Shown here one piece after another: positions 1-5,297 of a stretch of DNA of 7,580 nucleotides. The notes below the pieces were generated by a model. It saw only the letters and a list, made by a program, of their open reading frames with translations, searched no databases and was not told the origin of the DNA. The position numbers were made by a program, and so were the translations under genes. Each line of letters opens with the position of its first letter. Within the stretch, counting starts at the first letter, position 1. Source of the stretch: an uncultured Eubacteriales bacterium (GTDB taxonomy: Bacteria > Bacillota_A > Clostridia > Christensenellales > Aristaeellaceae); the NCBI GenBank assembly GCA_902775835.1, contig CACYNZ010000183.1, positions 1 through 7,580 on the forward strand. Direction: 5' to 3'.

Positions 1-1155
1 AAATTCCGCATTGGTGTCATTGGAGCCGGACTTGCCACGGCTGCCGGTATATTTGTTGAAGCAGATGCCGTATCCCAGCAGCGCAGCATTCTTCTTCTCA
101 AACACGGAAGCGAAATTGGGATCAAAACCCGCAGACACATCGCTGGAGAGCATGGAGCTGTTGCGCAGCATGCGGCGCAGCACAAGTTCCGACGTGCAGC
201 CGGATGCCGCAAGGATTTCCGCGCATACGTTCTCAAAAAAATGGGAATTCATGCCGGAAACGCCTACGGAGCCGATCTCTTCCTTATCCGTAAGGATTGC
301 GCACAGCGTCTTCTCCGGCACACCCTCATAATCCAGCACGGCCATCAGGGAAGGATAGGCGCACACACGGTCGTCATGGCCGTAGCCCAGAATCATGGAA
401 CGGTCAAGCCCCATATCCCTAGCCTTGCCGGCAGGCACGATTTCCAGTTCGGCGGAAATGAAGTCTTCCTCTTCCATGCCGTACTTTTCTTCCAGCAGCT
501 TCAGCACAGACTTCTTGACGCTGTCCTTTTCCTCGCCCTTCAGCGGCATGCTGCCCACGATCAGGTTCAGGGACTCGCCCTCAATGACGTCCCGGGCCGT
601 CTTGTTCATCTGTTCGCCGGAAAGATGGATCAGAAGATCGGAAATGCAGAACACCGGATCATCGTCCTTCTCACCGATGCACACCCGCACAGCTTCGCCG
701 CTCTTCTTCACCACGGTTCCATGCAGGGCAAGAGGCATGGCCACCCACTGGTACTTCTTGATTCCGCCGTAATAATGCGTATCCAGATAAGCCAGATGCT
801 CATCCTCATACAGCGGATTCTGCTTGACGTCAATCCTGGGCGAGTCAATATGGGCACCCAGAATGTTCATGCCGCATTCCATCGGCTTGGAACCGATCAC
901 AAAGGCCATCAGATCCTTGCCCATCCAGGCCACGTACACGCGGTCCCCTGCCTTAAGGGTTTCTCCGGCGGAAACAAAGCTTTCCAGGGAGCGGAATCCC
1001 GCCTTCTCGGCAAGCTCCACTCCTTTTATCACGCACTCGCGCTCAGTTTTCCCTTCATTCAGGAAAGCGCGGTAGCCTTCCCCGAAGGCCGTAAGCGCGG
1101 CCATTTCCTTTTCATCATACTGTTCCCAAGCATTTTTCCTGTACACGCGAATCAT
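1..1155 (-). CDS. M18-family metalloaminopeptidase (aspartyl aminopeptidase-like), C-terminus off window
   Basis: This is a cytosolic zinc aminopeptidase that removes N-terminal residues from peptides, a role in peptide turnover. The frame is open for 385 codons from the ATG at 1155 to the left edge; M18 enzymes are usually about 430-480 residues, so the last 50-90 residues are missing. Visible family motifs are GAHIDSPRID (zinc ligand His102, Asp104), HDDR (Asp262 as likely bridging ligand), DKEEIGS (Glu292 and Glu293, general base and ligand), SSDVSAGFDPN (Asp339) and, at the edge, GKSGSNDTNAEF. The final zinc-binding His expected near the C-terminus is off the window. In the Asp339 motif, two positions that are His in the animal aspartyl aminopeptidase motif (DMAHAVHPN) are Ala and Asp here; I recall the same in the clostridial ApeA-type branch, so substrate preference should not be assumed to be aspartate. 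The start is supported by GGAG five nt upstream and a TATAAT promoter. It is divergent from the HAD gene. Confidence 0.95.
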   Translation of the reverse strand, partial: MIRVYRKNAWEQYDEKEMAALTAFGEGYRAFLNEGKTERECVIKGVELAEKAGFRSLESFVSAGETLKAGDRVYVAWMGKDLMAFVIGSKPMECGMNILGAHIDSPRIDVKQNPLYEDEHLAYLDTHYYGGIKKYQWVAMPLALHGTVVKKSGEAVRVCIGEKDDDPVFCISDLLIHLSGEQMNKTARDVIEGESLNLIVGSMPLKGEEKDSVKKSVLKLLEEKYGMEEEDFISAELEIVPAGKARDMGLDRSMILGYGHDDRVCAYPSLMAVLDYEGVPEKTLCAILTDKEEIGSVGVSGMNSHFFENVCAEILAASGCTSELVLRRMLRNSSMLSSDVSAGFDPNFASVFEKKNAALLGYGICFNKYTGSRGKSGSNDTNAEF

Positions 1156-1160
1156 CCTTT

Positions 1161-1164
1161 CTCC
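1161..1164 (-). promoter_or_regulatory. Shine-Dalgarno of the M18 aminopeptidase gene
   Basis: On the minus strand GGAG, within GGAGAAAGG, lies five nt before the ATG at 1155-1153. This supports that start codon over internal Met codons such as Met18. Confidence 0.7.
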
Positions 1165-1184
1165 GGCTGCAGGCCGGCTGCCAA

Positions 1185-1213
1185 ATTATAGCAAAGGCGG
1201 CAGATGACTTCAA
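1185..1213 (-). promoter_or_regulatory. Sigma-A-type promoter for the M18 aminopeptidase gene
   Basis: Read on the minus strand, TTGAAG (1213-1208) is followed after exactly 17 nt by a perfect TATAAT (1190-1185), preceded by TGC, which makes an extended -10. Transcription would begin near 1178 and leave a leader of only about 20 nt before the ATG at 1155. Confidence 0.8.
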
Positions 1214-1221
1214 CGAAATGC

Positions 1222-1250
1222 TTGATTTTTTCCTGTCCAGACACTATGCT
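1222..1250 (+). promoter_or_regulatory. Probable sigma-A-type promoter for the HAD phosphatase gene
   Basis: TTGATT (1222-1227) and TATGCT (1245-1250) are separated by 17 nt; each hexamer matches the consensus at four of six positions. The predicted start near 1257 sits almost on the Shine-Dalgarno, giving a very short leader. Its -35 is eight nt from the -35 of the divergent aminopeptidase promoter. Confidence 0.5.
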
Positions 1251-1258
1251 TTTTCCTG

Positions 1259-1264
1259 AAAGGA
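1259..1264 (+). promoter_or_regulatory. Shine-Dalgarno that selects a GTG start for the HAD gene
   Basis: AAAGGA lies nine nt before the GTG at 1274. The nearer ATG at 1269 is in another frame and reaches a stop after five codons, so the GTG is the only start that gives the full HAD domain. Confidence 0.6.
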
Positions 1265-1273
1265 CGTGATGAA

Positions 1274-1891
1274 GTGCCTCTGCTGAACCTTGATGAAGTG
1301 GATACGGTTGTCTTCGATATCGGCAATGTACTTCTCGATTTTGATCCCGGCGCCATGCTGAGCAAGCTTTTCCCGGACGCCCCCGAGACCCGGGACCGGC
1401 TTCTTGAGTGCGTGTTCCATTCCCCGGTCTGGCTTATGCTGGACCGCGGCATCATCACAGAGCAGGAGGCGCTCCGGAAAGTCACCGCAGAGCAGCCGGA
1501 TCTGGAGGAGGATGTCCGCTACCTTCTGGACCGCTGGCCCGCACTCATGCGCCCGAGACCCGAAGCGCAGCTGACATTCAGATGCCTGCATGAACAGGGC
1601 AAAAGAATTCTGCTGCTTACCAACTATCAGTCCCGTGCCTTCCGCATTGCCCTGGAATGCTTTTCCTTCCTGCGTCAGGCGGACGGCTGGCTGGTTTCCG
1701 CGGATGTGCATATGCTCAAGCCGGATCCTGCCATCTTCCGGGAAACCATCCGGCGGTTCGATCTCAATCCCGCGCGCACCCTGTTTCTCGATGACAGCGT
1801 GCCCAATGTGGAAACCGCCCTGTACCTCGGTTTCCAGGCGCTGGTGGTACGCCGTGAGGGGGATCTGACCCGTTTTTTCCTCTCTGACTGA
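1274..1891 (+). CDS. HAD-superfamily phosphatase, YihX-like
   Basis: This 205-residue soluble protein is a haloacid dehalogenase-superfamily hydrolase, most likely a phosphatase for a small phosphorylated metabolite. Motif I is VVFDIGNVLLDFDP, with nucleophile Asp15; the position two residues on, usually an acid/base Asp, is Gly17. The same DxGNV form occurs in E. coli YihX, an alpha-D-glucose 1-phosphate phosphatase, so the gene is not obviously dead. Motif II is LLLTN (Thr116), motif III Lys149 in MLKPDPAIF, and motif IV TLFLDDSVPN (Asp173, Asp174). Residues about 25-95 form the helical cap typical of subfamily I. The GTG start is chosen from the AAAGGA nine nt upstream. It has its own candidate promoter, and the next gene, rplU, has a separate strong promoter, so it is probably transcribed alone. 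I see no clear terminator behind it. Substrate is unknown. Confidence 0.9.
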   Translation: MPLLNLDEVDTVVFDIGNVLLDFDPGAMLSKLFPDAPETRDRLLECVFHSPVWLMLDRGIITEQEALRKVTAEQPDLEEDVRYLLDRWPALMRPRPEAQLTFRCLHEQGKRILLLTNYQSRAFRIALECFSFLRQADGWLVSADVHMLKPDPAIFRETIRRFDLNPARTLFLDDSVPNVETALYLGFQALVVRREGDLTRFFLSD

Positions 1892-1953
1892 CCGTGCCGG
1901 GAGATTTTCTGAAATTTTCCTCGGTTTCTCAGGGAAAAAGCCTTTCAAATCCC

Positions 1954-1982
1954 TTGACAGCAGGGGTGGGAAGTGTTACATT
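1954..1982 (+). promoter_or_regulatory. Strong promoter of the rplU-prp-rpmA operon
   Basis: A perfect -35 TTGACA (1954-1959) is followed after 17 nt by TACATT (1977-1982), with TG at 1974-1975 forming an extended -10 (TGTTACATT). Transcription would start near 1989, giving a leader of about 85 nt before rplU, as expected for a highly expressed ribosomal protein operon. Confidence 0.85.
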
Positions 1983-1993
1983 TCGCAGGTCAA

Positions 1994-2049
1994 GCCGCTC
2001 GGAACGGGTTTTTAAACGTGCGCAAAGCACGACCCAGAGTTCCGGCGAG
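1994..2049 (+). ncRNA. Structured 5' leader, candidate ribosomal protein L21 leader
   Basis: The rplU leader folds by eye into one long irregular hairpin. CGTGC (2017-2021) pairs with GCACG (2027-2031) around a GCAAA loop; GGGT (2006-2009) pairs with ACCC (2032-2035); CGGAAC (2000-2005) pairs with GTTCCG (2039-2044); a few more outer pairs are possible around 1994-1999 and 2045-2049. An AGA bulge (2036-2038) faces no bases on the other side, and an asymmetric internal loop (2010-2016) separates the upper two stems. L21 leaders upstream of rplU are known in Gram-positive bacteria and are thought to mediate autoregulation by L21. Position, size and gene context fit; I cannot score it against the Rfam model. 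No long poly-U follows, so translational control is more likely than attenuation. Confidence 0.6.
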
Positions 2050-2073
2050 TATATATCAGGAGGTGCTGCGCTC

Positions 2074-2382
2074 ATGTATGCAATTATTGCTGCAGGTGGC
2101 AGACAGTATCGGGTTTCCCAGGGTGACGTGATCTATGTGGACAAGATCAGTCAGGATGTAGGCTCCACGGTTTCCTTCGACGTGCTCATGATCGGTGGGG
2201 ACGGAGATGTGAAGGTCGGCAATCCCAAGGTTGAGGGTGCCAAAGTGGAAGGCAAAGTGGCTGCCCAGGTCAAGGGTGAGAAGATCATCATCGGCAAGTA
2301 CAAGAGCAAGAAGAACTACGATCGCAAGACCGGCCATCGTCAGCCTTACACGAAGGTTGAAATCACTGCCGTGAATGCCTGA
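2074..2382 (+). CDS. rplU: Large ribosomal subunit protein bL21
   Basis: This 102-residue protein is L21 of the 50S subunit, which binds 23S rRNA. It begins MYAIIAAGGRQYRV, the usual L21 start, and carries the C-terminal RNA-binding signature IGKYKSKKNYDRKTGHRQPY (residues 73-92) followed by TKVEI; normal family length is about 103. The same frame is open upstream to 1894, but the start at 2074 is fixed by AGGAGGT (2058-2064) nine nt before it and by the family N-terminus. It is the first gene of a three-gene operon: its stop codon overlaps the prp start by one base (TGATG), so the two are translationally coupled. Expression is likely controlled by the promoter at 1954-1982 and the leader hairpin. 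Confidence 0.98.
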   Translation: MYAIIAAGGRQYRVSQGDVIYVDKISQDVGSTVSFDVLMIGGDGDVKVGNPKVEGAKVEGKVAAQVKGEKIIIGKYKSKKNYDRKTGHRQPYTKVEITAVNA

Positions 2383-2711
2383 TGATCTCAGTCATCTTCC
2401 ATTCGGACGAAAAAGGACAGCTGATCTCCTACGAAGCCCGGGGTCATTCAGGGTATGCGGAATCCGGTTCTGACATCATCTGCGCCGGTGTTTCTGTACT
2501 GAGTGCCACCTGCCTAAATTCGCTGGAAAGCGTGTGCGGGATCATAGCTGTTCTGAAGGTCAACACTGACGGTCATATCGCCTATGCTCTCCCGAAGAAT
2601 CTCAGTGATGCTCAGATGCATGACGCACAGATTCTGATGAAGGCCCTGCTGCAGGGTATCCGTGATATGATCGATGTTTACCCCAAGTTTATCCGACTTT
2701 CCATGAAATGA
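2382..2711 (+). CDS. prp: Ribosomal-processing cysteine protease Prp
   Basis: This 109-residue cytosolic protein belongs to the Prp family (YsxB, formerly DUF464). Prp removes the short N-terminal extension of L27, an essential step in Staphylococcus aureus. The catalytic pair is visible as His22 in EARGHSGYAESGSDIICAG and Cys34 twelve residues later, the same numbering as in S. aureus Prp. Both the GHSGYAESGSDIICAGVSVL block (residues 21-40) and the C-terminal hydrophobic segment (LLQGIRDMIDVYPKFIRL) fit the family. The start overlaps the rplU stop by one base, with no independent strong Shine-Dalgarno needed, so coupling to rplU is likely. It sits between rplU and its substrate gene rpmA, which begins 15 nt after its stop. 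Confidence 0.97.
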   Translation: MISVIFHSDEKGQLISYEARGHSGYAESGSDIICAGVSVLSATCLNSLESVCGIIAVLKVNTDGHIAYALPKNLSDAQMHDAQILMKALLQGIRDMIDVYPKFIRLSMK

Positions 2712-2726
2712 ACGGAGGAAATTCAC

Positions 2727-3026
2727 ATGATCAGACTTAATCTTCAGCAGTTTGCTCATAAGAAAGGTATGGGTTCCACCCGCAATGGCCGCGACAGTGA
2801 ATCCAAACGCCTTGGACCGAAGCGTGCCGACGGGCAGTTTGCCCAGGCCGGCAACATCCTTGTCCGTCAGCGCGGAACCAAGTTCCATCCCGGCATGAAC
2901 GTTGGGATCGGCAAGGATGATACCCTGTTCGCCAAAGTCAGCGGTGTTGTGCGCTTTGAGCAGCGCGGCCGCGACAAGAAGCAGGTTTCTGTCTATCCTG
3001 TAGAAGAAGCTGCCAGCGTACAGTAA
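2727..3026 (+). CDS. rpmA: Large ribosomal subunit protein bL27 with a cleavable N-terminal extension
   Basis: This 99-residue protein is L27 of the 50S subunit, whose mature N-terminus reaches into the peptidyl transferase centre. The leader MIRLNLQQF (residues 1-9) precedes [15 protein letters not shown], the conserved start of mature L27. By comparison with S. aureus L27 (MLKLNLQFF then ASKKG), Prp should cut after Phe9 to leave Ala10 as the new N-terminus. The rest is canonical: [38 protein letters not shown] and [16 protein letters not shown] at 2714-2718 lies eight nt upstream of the ATG. It is the last gene of the operon and is followed by an intrinsic terminator. The leader has Gln at position 8, where S. 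aureus has Phe. Confidence 0.98.
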   Translation: MIRLNLQQFAHKKGMGSTRNGRDSESKRLGPKRADGQFAQAGNILVRQRGTKFHPGMNVGIGKDDTLFAKVSGVVRFEQRGRDKKQVSVYPVEEAASVQ

Positions 3027-3039
3027 CATGGCAACCACC

Positions 3040-3068
3040 GCCTGCCCATGACGGGGCAGGCCTTTTTT
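3040..3068 (+). terminator. Intrinsic terminator of the rplU-prp-rpmA operon
   Basis: GCCTGCCC (3040-3047) pairs perfectly with GGGCAGGC (3054-3061) around a six-nt loop; one C follows and then six T (3063-3068). It begins 14 nt after the rpmA stop. The next gene's Shine-Dalgarno starts only seven nt after the T-run, so partial read-through may feed the downstream pair. Confidence 0.9.
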
Positions 3069-3089
3069 ATGCCCAGGAGGTGCTTTTCT

Positions 3090-3782
3090 ATGATCGGTAC
3101 GCTGATCAACACTGCCTTGATCATTACCGGTTCCCTGCTGGGGCTTCTGATCCGCCGCGGCATTCCCCAGCGCGTTCAGGATGCCCTGATCAAGGCCATG
3201 GGCCTGTCCACGGTTCTGATCGGCCTGTCCGGAGCGCTCAAGACCGGGGACACGCTCTGCATGATTGTATGCATGGGCCTGGGCAGCCTGATCGGCAGCC
3301 TTCTTAACCTTGAAGCCCGGCTGGACCATTTCGGCGAACAGGTGGAAAAGCGCTTTCACGCCAGTGAGTCCGGCAGCATTGCCCGTGGCTTTGTCACCTG
3401 CACGCTCATCTACTGCGTGGGCGCCATGGCCATTGTGGGCAGCATTGAGTCCGCCATTCACGGCAATCATTCCACCCTGATCGCCAAGGGCATCATCGAC
3501 GGACTGACAGCCATCATCTTTACCAGCACGCTGGGCATCGGCGTGGCGCTTTCCGCTGTCTCCGTCCTCATCTATCAGGGCCTGATTTCCCTGCTGGCCT
3601 CGCTCGTTGCTCCCCTGCTCACCGATCCCCTGATCACGGAAATGTCCGCCACCGGCGGGCTCCTGATCGCCGGCATCGGCCTGAATCTTGTCTATAAAGA
3701 ACGGATTCCTGTGGGCAATATGCTCCCGGCCATTTTCCTTCCAATACTGTACCTGCCCATCAGCTCACTGCTGGGCGGCTGA
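3090..3782 (+). CDS. DUF554 / YqgA-type integral membrane protein, function unknown
   Basis: This 230-residue hydrophobic protein belongs to the DUF554 family, which includes E. coli YqgA and B. subtilis YdfK; no established biochemical role is known to me. Family landmarks are GTLINTALIITGSLLG (residues 3-18), GAMAIVGSIES (111-121), KGIIDG (133-138), EMSATGGLLIAGIGLNL (184-200) and GNMLPAIF (209-216). By eye there are about six or seven membrane segments, near residues 3-21, 36-50, 55-72, 100-118, 138-176, 186-204 and 209-228. A longer open frame begins at 3048, but that ATG lies in the terminator loop; the ATG at 3090 has AGGAGG nine nt upstream and gives the normal family N-terminus. Its stop overlaps the next ATG, and the strongest link in context is to the MATE transporter gene behind it. 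No separate promoter is evident. Confidence 0.93.
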   Translation: MIGTLINTALIITGSLLGLLIRRGIPQRVQDALIKAMGLSTVLIGLSGALKTGDTLCMIVCMGLGSLIGSLLNLEARLDHFGEQVEKRFHASESGSIARGFVTCTLIYCVGAMAIVGSIESAIHGNHSTLIAKGIIDGLTAIIFTSTLGIGVALSAVSVLIYQGLISLLASLVAPLLTDPLITEMSATGGLLIAGIGLNLVYKERIPVGNMLPAIFLPILYLPISSLLGG

Positions 3783-3783
3783 T

Positions 3784-3789
3784 GGAGGA
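3784..3789 (+). promoter_or_regulatory. Shine-Dalgarno that decides the MATE start
   Basis: GGAGGA lies seven nt before the ATG at 3797 and only one nt before the ATG at 3791. The ATG at 3782, which overlaps the DUF554 stop, has only a weak GGGCGG in front of it. Spacing therefore favours 3797. Confidence 0.65.
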
Positions 3790-3796
3790 CATGGGC

Positions 3797-5125
3797 ATGC
3801 TCTTTTCCCGGAAAGATCTTCAGCACCTTCTGATCCCGCTTCTTTGGGAAACCGCGCTTGCCGTGGCCATGGGCATGGTGGACACGGTCATGGTGGCCTC
3901 CTGCGGGGAAACAGCCGTGAGCGGCGTCTCCCTGGTGGACTCGCTGAACGTGCTGATCATTCAGGTGTTTTCCGCCCTTGCCACCGGCGGAAGCGTGGTC
4001 TGCAGTCAGTTTCTCGGGCACAGGGACATGGACAAGGCCCAGCTGTCCGCCAGACAGCTGTATGTCATCATGCTGATCGCCTCCCTGTCCATGACCCTTG
4101 TCCTGCTCTTTTTGCGCCGCACTCTGCTTGTGCTCCTGTTCGGTACCATTGATCCGGAAGTCATGAGCTCCGCCATGGATTACTTTCTCATGACCCTGCT
4201 CTCCTTCCCGTTCCTCGCCCTGTACAATGCCAGCGCGGCACTGCTGCGCGCCATGGGCAAAACGGAAGCGACGCTCCGCGTGTCTCTGGTCTCCAATGTC
4301 ATCAATGTTGCCGGAAACGCCGTCACCATCTATCTGCTGCACATGGGCGCCATGGGTGCCGGGCTTGCCACGCTCATCTCCCGTGCCGTTGCCAGCTTCC
4401 TTATCATCCGCCCGCTGCTTGACCCGCACAGCGTGATCCGTTTTCCGGATCTCCGGCATTCCCGGCATGCGCCGGACCTCACCCGGAAGATTCTCGTTGT
4501 CGCAGTGCCCAGCGGTCTGGAAAACGGTCTGTTCCAGCTGGGAAAGCTGATCCTGGTCCGCATGATTGCCACCTTCGGCACCGCCAGTATCGCAGCCAAC
4601 GCGGTCGGAAACACCATGGGCACCTTCCACTGCCTCCCGGGCAATGCCATCAGCCTGGCCATGATCACCGTGGTCGGCCAGTGCGTCGGCGCCGGGGATT
4701 ATGCCCAAGCCCGGAAGTATACCTGGAAGCTTCTCCGTATCAACTATGCCATTCAGGGCATCCTGAATATCCTCATCCTTCTGGCAAACGGGATTATCTG
4801 CAAGCCCTTCAATCTCTCCCCGGAAACGGAACTGCTCGCCCGTCAGGTCGTTGCCATTCATGGTGCCGGTGCCCTGTGCATATGGCCGCTCTCCTTCGTG
4901 CTCCCCAACAGTCTCCGGGCTGCCGGCGACGCGCGCTTCACCATGACCGTATCCGTTTTCTCCATGATCGTCTTCCGCATGCTGTTCAGCTATTTACTCG
5001 CCGTTCCCATGCACATGGGCCTGATCGGCGTCTGGCTCGCCATGCAGATTGACTGGATTTTCCGCATCATCTGCTTTCTTCTGCGTCTGCACGGTCATGC
5101 CTGGGAGACCAAATCCCTTGTCTGA
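3797..5125 (+). CDS. MATE-family efflux transporter
   Basis: This 442-residue polytopic inner-membrane protein belongs to the multidrug and toxic compound extrusion family, which exports organic cations or other small molecules using a Na+ or H+ gradient. Evidence: about twelve hydrophobic segments in two related halves; the N-terminal block ETALAVAMGMVDTVMVAS followed by GETAVSGVSLVD (residues 18-48); a second-half block IAANAVGNTMGTFHCLPGNA (265-284) and MITVVGQCVGAGDYAQA (289-305); and a usual family length of about 440-460. The chosen start gives MLFSRKDL, the common N-terminus in Bacillota MATE proteins, with GGAGGA seven nt upstream; translation from 3782 would add five residues (MEDMG) and overlap the DUF554 stop by one base. 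Either way it is tightly coupled to the DUF554 gene. The gene ends in a strong terminator. Substrate cannot be told from sequence. Confidence 0.94.
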   Translation: MLFSRKDLQHLLIPLLWETALAVAMGMVDTVMVASCGETAVSGVSLVDSLNVLIIQVFSALATGGSVVCSQFLGHRDMDKAQLSARQLYVIMLIASLSMTLVLLFLRRTLLVLLFGTIDPEVMSSAMDYFLMTLLSFPFLALYNASAALLRAMGKTEATLRVSLVSNVINVAGNAVTIYLLHMGAMGAGLATLISRAVASFLIIRPLLDPHSVIRFPDLRHSRHAPDLTRKILVVAVPSGLENGLFQLGKLILVRMIATFGTASIAANAVGNTMGTFHCLPGNAISLAMITVVGQCVGAGDYAQARKYTWKLLRINYAIQGILNILILLANGIICKPFNLSPETELLARQVVAIHGAGALCIWPLSFVLPNSLRAAGDARFTMTVSVFSMIVFRMLFSYLLAVPMHMGLIGVWLAMQIDWIFRIICFLLRLHGHAWETKSLV

Positions 5126-5138
5126 TGATCTGTTCATC

Positions 5139-5172
5139 TCCCCGGAAGCGCGAACGCCTTCCGGGGATTTTT
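5139..5172 (+). terminator. Intrinsic terminator of the DUF554-MATE unit
   Basis: TCCCCGGAAG (5139-5148) pairs perfectly over ten bases with CTTCCGGGGA (5158-5167) around a nine-nt loop, followed by five T (5168-5172). It starts 14 nt after the MATE stop codon. Confidence 0.92.
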
Positions 5173-5228
5173 CTATCCCCATCCAAGCTGTCAGTTCCTG
5201 AAATTGCCGCAGTTCCGTACCGGAACAG

Positions 5229-5268
5229 AAAAAGGCCCATGGACCGGCTGTTTCACCGATCCACGGGC
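5229..5268 (-). terminator. Intrinsic terminator of phosphoketolase
   Basis: On the minus strand GCCCGTGGATCGG (5268-5256) pairs with CCGGTCCATGGGC (5247-5235) over 13 bases, two of them G-U wobbles, around an eight-nt loop; one C follows (5234) and then five T (5233-5229). It begins 29 nt after the xfp stop. Together with the terminator at 5139-5172 it insulates the two convergent genes. Confidence 0.9.
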
Positions 5269-5297
5269 ACTGTTTCAGACAGGACGTTTCCGTTTTA

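Noticed and set aside
241..1191. Plus-strand open frame of 316 codons, with shorter ones at 395-772 and 824-1075.
   Set aside because: They lie antisense to the M18 aminopeptidase, whose motifs are unambiguous; the translation is rich in His and Gln with no family resemblance, as expected for an antisense shadow in GC-rich DNA.
1269..1286. Five-codon mini-ORF (ATG at 1269) overlapping the HAD start, considered as a leader peptide.
   Set aside because: It is too short and has no regulatory codon pattern; it is more simply a chance ATG between the Shine-Dalgarno and the GTG start.
1244..1948. Minus-strand open frame of 234 codons opposite the HAD gene.
   Set aside because: The plus strand encodes all four HAD motifs; the antisense product has none of any family I know.
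1892..1953. Possible terminator hairpin after the HAD gene, for example TTTTCC (1914-1920 area) with GGAAAA (1932-1938 area).
   Set aside because: The stem is short and AT-rich, and no T-run follows it, so it does not qualify as an intrinsic terminator.
1894..2073. A 60-codon N-terminal extension of rplU in the same frame.
   Set aside because: It would run through the promoter and leader hairpin; L21 starts with MYAII and has a strong Shine-Dalgarno at 2058-2064.
3048..3089. A 14-residue N-terminal extension of the DUF554 protein.
   Set aside because: The ATG lies in the loop of the rpmA terminator with no Shine-Dalgarno; the ATG at 3090 has AGGAGG at good spacing and the family N-terminus.
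2514..3470. Minus-strand open frame of 318 codons spanning prp, rpmA and the DUF554 gene.
   Set aside because: It crosses three well-supported genes and a terminator, has no recognisable domain and shows shadow composition.
3692..4861. Minus-strand open frame of 389 codons opposite the MATE gene.
   Set aside because: The protein is dominated by His, Gly, Gln and Asp, the complement of hydrophobic transmembrane codons, and has no domain signature or plausible start signal.
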